Source of the DNA: CAXRDE01 sp964229355
GTDB taxonomy: Bacteria > Cyanobacteriota > Sericytochromatia > UBA7694
DNA: 64,000 nucleotides
Assembly: GCA_964229355.1 (NCBI GenBank)
Contig: CAXRDE010000024.1
Span: 62,001 to 126,000 of the forward strand
Reading direction: 5' to 3'
This document shows, one piece after another, positions 57,951-64,000 of the stretch. A model generated the notes under the pieces. That model was not told the origin of the DNA. It saw only the letters and a program-made list of their open reading frames with translations, and made no database searches. How positions within the stretch are numbered: the stretch's first letter is position 1; each line of letters begins with the position of its first letter. The position numbers were made by a program, and so were the translations under genes.

Positions 57951-58787
57951 ATGTTAGATACGATTGAAGAGTTAGATATTTTCGCGTTGCGCAGCGATGA
58001 ATCCACCCTGGATGCCGATAAAGTGGAATTGCTGAAAATCAGCATTCAAGAAAAAGGCCTGATTTGCCCCATTGCCGTGAGTGAGCAAAACGAAGTCATT
58101 GCCGGGCACCACCGCCTGGCAGCTTACAAAAAGCTTTACCAGGAGCAAGGCGATGCCTATCGCCAGATTCAGGTGCGCACGGTGCAGGCAGACAATGCCA
58201 CTGAAGCGCAGTACCTCAAAACCACCGAAAAACTGTTTCATCCCCGCCTGTCGGTGATTGAAAAAGTAGAGCATTTCCAGAGCTATTTTGAAGAACTGAA
58301 GTATGGTGAACAAAAGCACAAAACCACCACCATTTTTAAAACCCTGGATATTTCGCGTCGCACTTTTTTCAACCTGCGCGCCATTGCTGAACGTATGAGT
58401 CCTGCGGTGAGAGACCGTATTAAAGAAGCCGGGCTACAGGGCCTGGCCCATTCGACACCGCAATTGCTCGCGTTATGTAAGCTTGACGAAGCAGAACAGC
58501 AGCGCGTACTGGATGTGGTAGAGAAACAAAAACACATCAATGTGTTCGAGGCCATTCGTCAGCTGCGTCAGCACGACGACGCGCCCAAAGCGGTCAAAGA
58601 AAGCGCGCTGTCACAAACCCGCCAGTCCATTACCCGGCGTTTTCTCAAATCGCCGGTGATTAAACTTGAAAAAGACCTGCGCGAAAGCTTGCGTCAGCTT
58701 TCCCGTGAAAGCGGTGTGGGTCAAAATGAATTGTTCAATGAAATCTTTGCCGCAGGCTTAGAAATCATCGAACAAAAGTACCGCTAA
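57951..58787 (+). CDS. Orphan ParB/Srx-domain protein
   Basis: 278 residues. The N-terminal ParB domain has KVELLKISIQEKGLICPIAV and EVIAGHHRLAAYKKL, the ParB box with GHHRLAA. A helical DNA-binding part follows, with ISRRTFFNLRAIAERMSP. The C-terminal half has coiled regions. No ParA lies nearby, so this is an orphan member, perhaps a regulator or nucleoid-related DNA-binding protein, or a trace of a plasmid. The ATG at 57951 is preferred to a TTG 66 bases upstream. Confidence 0.8.
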   Translation: MLDTIEELDIFALRSDESTLDADKVELLKISIQEKGLICPIAVSEQNEVIAGHHRLAAYKKLYQEQGDAYRQIQVRTVQADNATEAQYLKTTEKLFHPRLSVIEKVEHFQSYFEELKYGEQKHKTTTIFKTLDISRRTFFNLRAIAERMSPAVRDRIKEAGLQGLAHSTPQLLALCKLDEAEQQRVLDVVEKQKHINVFEAIRQLRQHDDAPKAVKESALSQTRQSITRRFLKSPVIKLEKDLRESLRQLSRESGVGQNELFNEIFAAGLEIIEQKYR

Positions 58788-58817
58788 AGAGATCGCTGGA
58801 GCGCGTAAGGTGGGGGC

Positions 58818-59729
58818 TTAACAGCCTCCGCCGCCGCCGCGATACACTTTTTCCCAGGCGTCGTTTTTCCAGGCATAAATGCTGTAGTCCCACCACTCAT
58901 AGCCATGGTGGGTAATGACCACATGGTCTACCCGTTCACCCGCGTTAAAGCTGCCCACAAACTCCGCACGCTGGCAGTCCTCGGCCATTTCTGAGGCAGG
59001 TTGCATGCCTGAGGCCAGGGGAATAGCCCTTCCCTGTTCCCACACGCCCAACACCCAAAAGCTTTCTTGTGCACAGACGACTTCTGGGCTTTCTGATTTC
59101 CGTTCGCCCCGCAAAAATAGACCCAGCGCAGCTTCTTGCTGTCCGGGTTTTTGAAAGGGAAAATACTGCACGGGTTCCGTCTGAAACGCGTCGCTGCGCG
59201 CGCTGAGGTTTTGCTGGGCAAAAAAGGCGGTTTTGAGCATTTCGCCCATTTCCGCCAGCTCGGGTGCACCGGGGGCTTTCATCCCCGATTCCCAGGGGGG
59301 AATGGGTTGGGGGGGAGCGTACACAAATCCTGTAGGTGGAGAAGTTGTGGCTGTACTCAGTTTGCCTTTGATTTGCGGGTGGTCCACACAGCCCGGCGGC
59401 TCAATGCCTTCAATGCGAAAATCGCCTACCTTTTGACCATTCATAAAGGCTGGGTAAGGCTGCTCTGCGGGAAGCGTTTGCTGTAAGCGGGTTTTTTGGG
59501 CCTCGACGTCTTCTTCGGATGTTTCCGTTGCTTCACGATGGGGCCAAAAATCCTGAAAACGCTGATTTTGAGCATTGTAGTGGGCGACGGCTTCCAGATG
59601 GTCGGCATTGGCCAGCCACAGACTGAAGTCTGAAGGTGTAGCGGTTTGGTCACTCGCAGATTCCTCGGCACAACCGTGTATACCCAGCAATAAAGCGCAA
59701 AGGATTCCCCCTGCCAATAAACGTTTCAT
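58818..59729 (-). CDS. Hypothetical lipoprotein with Gly-Cys tail
   Basis: 303 residues. Signal peptide with lipobox LLGIHGC, then an acidic linker, and a mixed domain of unknown family (SPPTGFVYAPPQPIPPWESG, ESPEVVCAQESFWVLGVWEQ, FNAGERVDHVVITHHGYEWW). The C-terminus is YRGGGGGC, an unusual run of Gly ending in Cys, encoded by GGCGGCGGCGGAGGCTGT. Several internal Cys may form disulfides. AAAGGG lies before the ATG. Alone on its strand. Confidence 0.7.
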   Translation of the reverse strand: MKRLLAGGILCALLLGIHGCAEESASDQTATPSDFSLWLANADHLEAVAHYNAQNQRFQDFWPHREATETSEEDVEAQKTRLQQTLPAEQPYPAFMNGQKVGDFRIEGIEPPGCVDHPQIKGKLSTATTSPPTGFVYAPPQPIPPWESGMKAPGAPELAEMGEMLKTAFFAQQNLSARSDAFQTEPVQYFPFQKPGQQEAALGLFLRGERKSESPEVVCAQESFWVLGVWEQGRAIPLASGMQPASEMAEDCQRAEFVGSFNAGERVDHVVITHHGYEWWDYSIYAWKNDAWEKVYRGGGGGC

Positions 59730-59822
59730 GATCTTTTGATGCCCTTTCTGGCGAAATGGTACTCTGTCCTGAGCTAAACTAAAGCATTATAAAATGCGTT
59801 TATGCTTTTTGGAGGTATGATC

Positions 59823-60329
59823 ATGACACAGGAACGGGCTGTTCTCGCAGGGGGATGTTTTTGGGGGATGCAAGATTTGATTCGCAAGCTCCCCGGCGTT
59901 CTTAAGACCCGCGTGGGCTATACCGGGGGCGACGTCCCCCACGCCACTTACCGCCACCACGGTACCCACGCCGAGGGGATTGAAATTCTCTTTGATCCCG
60001 CGCGCATCACGTACCGCGATCTGCTGGCTTTCTTTTTTCAAATTCACGATCCCACCACCAAAAACCGCCAGGGCAATGACGTGGGGCTTTCTTACCGCTC
60101 TGCTATCTATTATGTGGACGAGGCCCAGAAAGACGTGGCTTTAGAGACCATTGCCGATGTGGAGGCTTCTGGCCTCTGGCCCGGCAAAGTGGTCACCGAA
60201 GTGGAGCCCGTGGGCGACTTCTGGGAAGCAGAGCCCGAACATCAGGATTATCTGGAGCGCTATCCCAACGGGTATACCTGCCACTTTCCCCGTCCCAACT
60301 GGGTATTGCCGAGACGCCAGGAGGCCTAA
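59823..60329 (+). CDS. msrA: Peptide-methionine (S)-S-oxide reductase MsrA
   Basis: 168 residues with the catalytic GGCFWGMQD (Cys12), then VGYTGGDVPHATYRHHGTHA, FFQIHDPTTKNRQGNDVG and YRSAIYYVDEAQ. It reduces methionine sulfoxide in proteins, using thioredoxin. GGAGG lies 7 bases before the chosen ATG; two earlier in-frame ATGs are worse placed. No MsrB neighbour. Confidence 0.95.
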   Translation: MTQERAVLAGGCFWGMQDLIRKLPGVLKTRVGYTGGDVPHATYRHHGTHAEGIEILFDPARITYRDLLAFFFQIHDPTTKNRQGNDVGLSYRSAIYYVDEAQKDVALETIADVEASGLWPGKVVTEVEPVGDFWEAEPEHQDYLERYPNGYTCHFPRPNWVLPRRQEA

Positions 60330-60341
60330 AGGCCGTTCCGC

Positions 60342-60848
60342 TTACTCAAAGCCAAAGAGATAGTCTTTGGCTTTGGCGCCGGTATGGCAAGAAATGCAAA
60401 AAGACACCTTGCCCTTTTGGCTGGCTACACCGTCGGTGGACATGACCGCATAAAACCAATCGCCGTTGGCGCTGTCATAGCCCTTGATCTTTTTCATGAC
60501 GTATAAGCGCTCAATGGGTCCATTTGCTGAGCCATGGCTTTCTTTCACCGAGACGGTCTGATCGGCGTAGGGAAATTGTTTGTTGGTATAGGCTTCAAAA
60601 GCGGTTTTGTCCAATAAGGTTTTTACACGGCTGCCGTGAATATTACTGGGCTGCAGTTCGGTATTGATGGCCATTAAGCTCTCGGTATAGCTGCTGGCCA
60701 GGGCCTTGAGTTCCGCATCGGTCATGCCGGTCACTTCCCCCGTGGGGGTGGGCGCGTTGGGCGTTGCGGCATCATTTGGGGTGGGTGCAGCACAATGGCT
60801 CAGGCCGACGCTGCTTAGCAAAATCAGAGAAAATAGTGACTTTTTCAT
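60342..60848 (-). CDS. Cytochrome P460-type lipoprotein
   Basis: 168 residues with a signal peptide and probable lipobox (GLSHC). The C-terminal CISCH motif (FCISCHTGAKAKDYLFGF) and preceding GDWFYAVMSTDG and RLYVMKKIKGYD match the P460 family, where the heme is linked to Cys and cross-linked to Lys. The KESHG segment could supply that Lys, but this is inference. P460 proteins oxidise hydroxylamine or bind NO. It is convergent with msrA. Confidence 0.82.
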   Translation of the reverse strand: MKKSLFSLILLSSVGLSHCAAPTPNDAATPNAPTPTGEVTGMTDAELKALASSYTESLMAINTELQPSNIHGSRVKTLLDKTAFEAYTNKQFPYADQTVSVKESHGSANGPIERLYVMKKIKGYDSANGDWFYAVMSTDGVASQKGKVSFCISCHTGAKAKDYLFGFE

Positions 60849-60947
60849 AAAAATGGCTCCAAAATCATGCGGTGCTAAGCCCTTACTTTAGCATAACTTT
60901 CCTTTGCAAAATGTGCTCCCGCTGACAATGCCAGCCCAAACGTCTTA

Positions 60948-60956
60948 TGTTATAAT
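60948..60956 (+). promoter_or_regulatory. Candidate extended -10 promoter of the microcompartment operon
   Basis: TGT followed by perfect TATAAT lies 63 bases before the BMC-T start codon, with no convincing -35 box. The leader of about 60 bases is free of genes. Confidence 0.5.
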
Positions 60957-61018
60957 TTCACACGCGCCCTGCTGCACTTTCTGTACGCGCAACGAAACCC
61001 GTATGAACAGGATGCTTC

Positions 61019-61648
61019 ATGGAAAAAGTACAACTTCGCACTTATGTGTTTATCGATCAAATGCAACCCCAGTTCGCGGCGTATTCCGCTAGCGTGGCCC
61101 AGGGTTATTTGCCCGTTCAGGGGCAAACCGCGCTCTACGTGGAAATTGCCCCCGGCATGGCCATTAACCGTCTGATGGACATTGCCTTAAAGTCCACCAA
61201 TGTAACCCCCGCTGAACAAATTGTTGAACGCCGTTACGGCATGTTAGAGCTGCACTCAGACTCGCAGGCAGACGTGCGCGAGGCCGGTGCCGCCATTCTG
61301 AAAGAAATTGGCGCCACCGAAAAAGACCGCATTAAACCCAGGGTGGTTTCTCACCAGATTATTCGTAAAGTAGACCCCCACCAGGCCATGCTGATTAACC
61401 GTTACGGCCGCAAAGGCATGATGCTGCTGGCAGATCAAAGCCTGTTTATTATGGAAACCTATCCCGCCGGTTATGCCACCATTGCGGCCAACGAAGCAGA
61501 AAAGGCCGCAGATATTAACATCATTAATATTTTTGCCGCTGGCGCTTTTGGTCGGGTGTACCTGGCCGGAGAAGAAAAAGACATTGTGGTGGCCGCTGAA
61601 GCCGCGCTGGCTGCAATTGAAGATATTGACGGACGAATTGAGGAGTAA
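61019..61648 (+). CDS. Tandem-domain BMC shell protein (BMC-T)
   Basis: 209 residues with two BMC folds. Domain 1 (about 36-100) includes LYVEIAPGMAINRLMDIALK and ERRYGMLELHS. Domain 2 (about 138-205) includes LFIMETYPAGYATIAANEAE, KAADINIINIFAAGAFGRVY and IVVAAEAALAAIEDIDGR. BMC-T proteins form pseudo-hexameric trimers with gated pores in microcompartment shells. The sequence resembles, from memory, the Haliangium-type stacked trimers (LRTYVFIDQMQPQFAAYSAS at the N-terminus). It is first in the operon, after a candidate extended -10 promoter. AGGA precedes the ATG. Confidence 0.88.
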   Translation: MEKVQLRTYVFIDQMQPQFAAYSASVAQGYLPVQGQTALYVEIAPGMAINRLMDIALKSTNVTPAEQIVERRYGMLELHSDSQADVREAGAAILKEIGATEKDRIKPRVVSHQIIRKVDPHQAMLINRYGRKGMMLLADQSLFIMETYPAGYATIAANEAEKAADINIINIFAAGAFGRVYLAGEEKDIVVAAEAALAAIEDIDGRIEE

Positions 61649-61655
61649 TGGAAAG

Positions 61656-61973
61656 ATGACTGAAGCATTAGGCATGATTGAAACCCGCTCTTTTGCCGCC
61701 TCTGTAGAAGCTGCAGACGCCATGGTAAAAGCAGCCAAAGTAGAATTGGTCAGTTACGAAAAAACCGGCGGTGGCTATGTGACCGTTGTGGTGCGTGGCG
61801 ATGTGGCCGCGTGTAAAGCCGCGACCGAAGCTGGCGCACGCGCAGCCGAAAAAATTGGTGAGATGGTCGCGGTGCACGTCATTCCGCGTCCTCACTCCAA
61901 TGTGGAAAGCATTTTGCCTTTGGGTCGTCAACACCAGCACGAAGGTGCTGATGGTCGCAAGAGCGAGAAGTAA
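61656..61973 (+). CDS. BMC shell protein, hexamer type (BMC-H)
   Basis: 105 residues: ALGMIETRSFAASVEAADAM, VKAAKVELVSYEKTGGGYVT and DVAACKAATEAGARAAEKIG, then the HVIPRPHSNVE end. This is the single-domain BMC fold that tiles shell facets. The last about 20 residues (RQHQHEGADGRKSEK) form a short hydrophilic tail. It lies 8 bases after BMC-T, with AGGAG upstream, and overlaps the BMC-P start by one base (TAATG). Confidence 0.95.
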   Translation: MTEALGMIETRSFAASVEAADAMVKAAKVELVSYEKTGGGYVTVVVRGDVAACKAATEAGARAAEKIGEMVAVHVIPRPHSNVESILPLGRQHQHEGADGRKSEK

Positions 61974-62272
61974 TGCTACTGGGTAAGGTGATCGGCTCGG
62001 TGGTTTCGAGCCAGAAAGATCCCCAGCTGGAGGGCCTGGTGTTTCAGGTCCTTCAGGTGCTCGATATGCAAGGCAAGCCCGCCAATAATTATGTGGTGGC
62101 TATCGACGCCGTGGGTGCGGGTGTGGGCGAAGTGGTCATGTATGCTTCGGGCTCTTCGGCCCGTCAGACACGCGTTACTCACAACAAACCCTGCGATGCC
62201 GTGATTATGGCGATTGTGGATCAGTGGAGTACCGAAGACGGACAGGTGTACAACAAGGCTGAAGACGCATGA
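61973..62272 (+). CDS. BMC vertex protein, pentamer type (EutN/CcmL)
   Basis: 99 residues with MLLGKVIGSVVSSQKDPQLE, YVVAIDAVGAGVGEVVMYAS, GSSARQT and CDAVIMAIVD. EutN/CcmL proteins form pentamers that close the vertices of the shell. It starts on the last base of the BMC-H stop codon and overlaps the dehydrogenase start by 4 bases (ATGA). Confidence 0.95.
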   Translation: MLLGKVIGSVVSSQKDPQLEGLVFQVLQVLDMQGKPANNYVVAIDAVGAGVGEVVMYASGSSARQTRVTHNKPCDAVIMAIVDQWSTEDGQVYNKAEDA

Positions 62273-63705
62273 ATATTTCTGAGGACAAAATTCGCGCCAT
62301 TGTGGAGCGGGTGGTACATCGGGTGCAAAGTCAGCAACCCGCAAGTGCGCCCGCTTTTAGCCAGGTGCTCAACAGTGGCGATTTAGGCATTTATGAAGAT
62401 GTCGATACCGCCGTGAAAGCGGCCAGTCGAGCGTTTGTACAGTACGCGGAGTACTCGTTTGAGTTCCGTAAGCAAATGATTCAGGCGATTCGCCAGGCCT
62501 GTCATCAGCACGTGGAGCAGGTTTCTCGCATGGCCGTGGAAGAAACGGGCCTCGGTCGCTATGAAGATAAAATTGCCAAAAATGTCCTCGCCATCGATAA
62601 AACACCGGGGCCTGAGAGCTTGACCACCCAGGCCCGCAGCGGTGATTTGGGGCTTACCATCAACGAACGGGCACCCTTTGGCGTGATTGCCAGCATTACC
62701 CCCTGCACCAATCCCACCGAGACCATTATTAACAACGCCATTGGCATTCTCTCGGGCGGCAACACGGTGGTGTTTTGCCCGCACCCTTCTGCCCAGCGGG
62801 TGTGCACCTACATGATTAATGTGATCAATCAGGCCATTATGCAGGCCGGAGGCCCGCCAGATCTGGTGACCTCGCTGCGGGCGCCCAGCATCGAGCAGGC
62901 CCAACAGGTCATGGTACACAAAGACGTGCGCTTGCTGGTGGTAACCGGGGGGCCTGCGGTGGTACAAAAGGCCATGCAGAGTGGTAAAAAAGTGGTGGGA
63001 GCCGGTCCGGGTAATCCCCCTGTGGTGGTAGATGAAACCGCCAACCTGGTGCAGGCAGGCCGCGATATTGTCAGAGGGGCCAGCCTCGATAACAACATTA
63101 TTTGCCTCGATGAAAAAGAACTGATCGTGGTGGAATCGGTGGCCGATCGCCTGAAGCAAGAAATGCTCAACAACGGCGCCTATGAGGTCAAAGGCTGGCA
63201 TTTAAAACAGCTCGAAAAGCTCTTGCTCAAAGAAAACAAAGGCCCCCGGGTACACAGTGTCAGCCATAAAGAATGGATTGGCAAAGATGCCCATGTGCTG
63301 CTTGAAGCCATTGGGATTCAGGCAGACCCGAGCGTACGCCTGATTATTGCCGAAACCGACGAAAACCATCCCTTTGTGTGGACTGAGCTGTTGACGCCGG
63401 TACTGCCCATGGTGCGCGTGAGCAACGTGGATTACGCCATTGCCCTGGCCAAAGAAGCCGAGCACGGTTTTGGCCACACCGCCGTGATGCATTCTCACAA
63501 TATTGAAAAGCTTTCTAAAATGGCGCGGGTCATGAACACCTCCATCTTTGTGAAAAACGGTCCTGCGGTAGCGGGGATCGGTTTTGGCGGTGAGGGGCAT
63601 ACCTCTTTTACCATTGCCAGCCCCACCGGAGACGGTGTCACCCAGGCCAGCACCTTTACGCGGGATCGCCGCTGTACCCTGGTGGACAGTTTCCGCATTA
63701 TTTAA
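62269..63705 (+). CDS. CoA-acylating aldehyde dehydrogenase (EutE/PduP family)
   Basis: 478 residues. Residues 1-20 (MNISEDKIRAIVERVVHRVQ) form an amphipathic helix followed by a Ser/Ala/Pro linker, the usual form of an encapsulation peptide for a shell. The catalytic part has FGVIASITPCTNPT, TGGPAVV, GAGPGNPP and DNNIICLDEKE with catalytic Cys279. The enzyme turns an aldehyde and CoA into acyl-CoA with NAD. Being last of the shell operon, it is its core enzyme. No alcohol dehydrogenase, phosphotransacylase or aldehyde-producing enzyme lies in view. Confidence 0.95.
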   Translation: MNISEDKIRAIVERVVHRVQSQQPASAPAFSQVLNSGDLGIYEDVDTAVKAASRAFVQYAEYSFEFRKQMIQAIRQACHQHVEQVSRMAVEETGLGRYEDKIAKNVLAIDKTPGPESLTTQARSGDLGLTINERAPFGVIASITPCTNPTETIINNAIGILSGGNTVVFCPHPSAQRVCTYMINVINQAIMQAGGPPDLVTSLRAPSIEQAQQVMVHKDVRLLVVTGGPAVVQKAMQSGKKVVGAGPGNPPVVVDETANLVQAGRDIVRGASLDNNIICLDEKELIVVESVADRLKQEMLNNGAYEVKGWHLKQLEKLLLKENKGPRVHSVSHKEWIGKDAHVLLEAIGIQADPSVRLIIAETDENHPFVWTELLTPVLPMVRVSNVDYAIALAKEAEHGFGHTAVMHSHNIEKLSKMARVMNTSIFVKNGPAVAGIGFGGEGHTSFTIASPTGDGVTQASTFTRDRRCTLVDSFRII

Positions 63706-63763
63706 GCCAGAACGTCCTGAAATCCCCTAGGCTCTTACAATAAGCCAATGGCATACTGTAGGC

Positions 63764-64000
63764 ATGTCAAACAGTATCTGGGATGAAATTCGCGCCTACC
63801 CCAAGGTGTTTCCACAACCGTTAAAGCCGCCGCACAGCATTTGGGTAATTGCCCATCGGGGCGCTTCAAAAGAAGCCCCTGAAAACACGCTGCCCGCCAT
63901 GGAACTGGCCATTGAGCAGGGTGCGGATATGATTGAGCTGGATGTGTGTCTGTCCAAAGACGGTGAAATGGTGGTGCACCACGACCGCACCCTGCGGCGC
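63764..64000 (+). CDS. Glycerophosphodiester phosphodiesterase, 3' end outside the window
   Basis: The 79 codons present read VIAHRGASKEAPENTLPAME then IEQGADMIELDVCLSKDGEM and VVHHDRTLRR. These are the GDPD signatures: HRG with catalytic His, ExxD and HD metal ligands. The family cleaves glycerophosphodiesters into an alcohol and glycerol 3-phosphate. No signal peptide is seen in the first 28 residues, so the enzyme is probably cytoplasmic. It starts 58 bases after the dehydrogenase; whether it belongs to the microcompartment operon is unclear. Confidence 0.9.
   Translation, partial: MSNSIWDEIRAYPKVFPQPLKPPHSIWVIAHRGASKEAPENTLPAMELAIEQGADMIELDVCLSKDGEMVVHHDRTLRR

Noticed and set aside
61473..61655. 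Long upstream extension of the BMC-H gene
   Set aside because: It runs within the BMC-T gene in another frame. The ATG at 61656 begins the conserved BMC fold directly.

Overview
The window reads as a chromosomal segment of a diderm (Gram-negative type) bacterium. Many predicted exported proteins carry lipobox signal peptides, there is a c-type cytochrome, a P460-type cytochrome and cell-wall enzymes, and genes are tightly packed with many ATGA stop/start overlaps. Most genes share a GC-rich codon style (GCC, CTG, CAG, ACC). I found no rRNA, tRNA, CRISPR array, insertion sequence, integrase or complete prophage. No gene here fixes the taxon. The mix (bacterial microcompartment shell, paired FliB-like proteins, DUF1048/ABC cassette, fasciclin lipoprotein) suggests an environmental bacterium from a poorly sampled group, and I would not go further.

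Layout. 1-9290: end of a DUF4126 membrane protein, then a coupled run MoxR ATPase / DUF58 / TgpA-like transglutaminase, followed by a modular peptidoglycan-binding protein with a possible caspase-like Cys/His domain and a coupled GH31 glucosidase. 9297-14925: response regulator with a decayed GGDEF domain, DusB, a fatty acid desaturase, a PAS histidine kinase and a CHAP-like protein. 15127-18757: a permease coupled to a hydantoinase/oxoprolinase-type enzyme. 18763-19751: two small genes divergent from an XRE repressor across strong palindromic operators. 19831-26277: M28 peptidase, TrmO, a diguanylate cyclase, a nucleoside deaminase, an AAC(3)-I-like acetyltransferase with DUF2200, small membrane and exported proteins, and a fasciclin lipoprotein. 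26349-27855: an SDR oxidoreductase divergent from a TetR repressor with clear TTTCGAAA operators. 28756-31375: PadR, two DUF1048 proteins, and an ABC ATPase with its permease, in one operon.

31359-33718 holds two coupled exported ankyrin proteins. 33965-39403 is a conspicuously A/T-rich island: a 1360-residue KAP-family NTPase and a membrane-anchored partner whose 3' end reads into an integron attC-like hairpin, followed by a structured non-coding stretch. 39404-42440 is a five-gene overlapping run: MBL-fold hydrolase, Ogt, NUDIX, zinc ribbon, polysaccharide deacetylase. 42642-49421: diheme cytochrome c, a helical-repeat exported protein, a PLP enzyme of the ACC deaminase/D-cysteine desulfhydrase type, a methyltransferase, a lipoprotein, a DUF2780 protein and a DEDDh exonuclease. 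49479-51927: tandem FliB-like CxxCxxCC proteins. 51998-60848: PhoD-like phosphatase, PrcB-like lipoprotein, Asn/Asp-rich lipoprotein, a large PLP enzyme, orphan ParB, a Gly-Cys-tailed lipoprotein, MsrA and a P460-type lipoprotein.

61019-63705 is a compact microcompartment operon with one tandem-domain BMC-T, one BMC-H, one BMC-P and a CoA-acylating aldehyde dehydrogenase with an apparent encapsulation helix. It has a full set of shell tile types plus one core enzyme, and no signature aldehyde-producing enzyme within view. A glycerophosphodiesterase gene begins at the right edge. The items that most deserve a second look are the microcompartment operon, the KAP/attC-like island, the paired FliB-like proteins and the modular peptidoglycan-binding protein.
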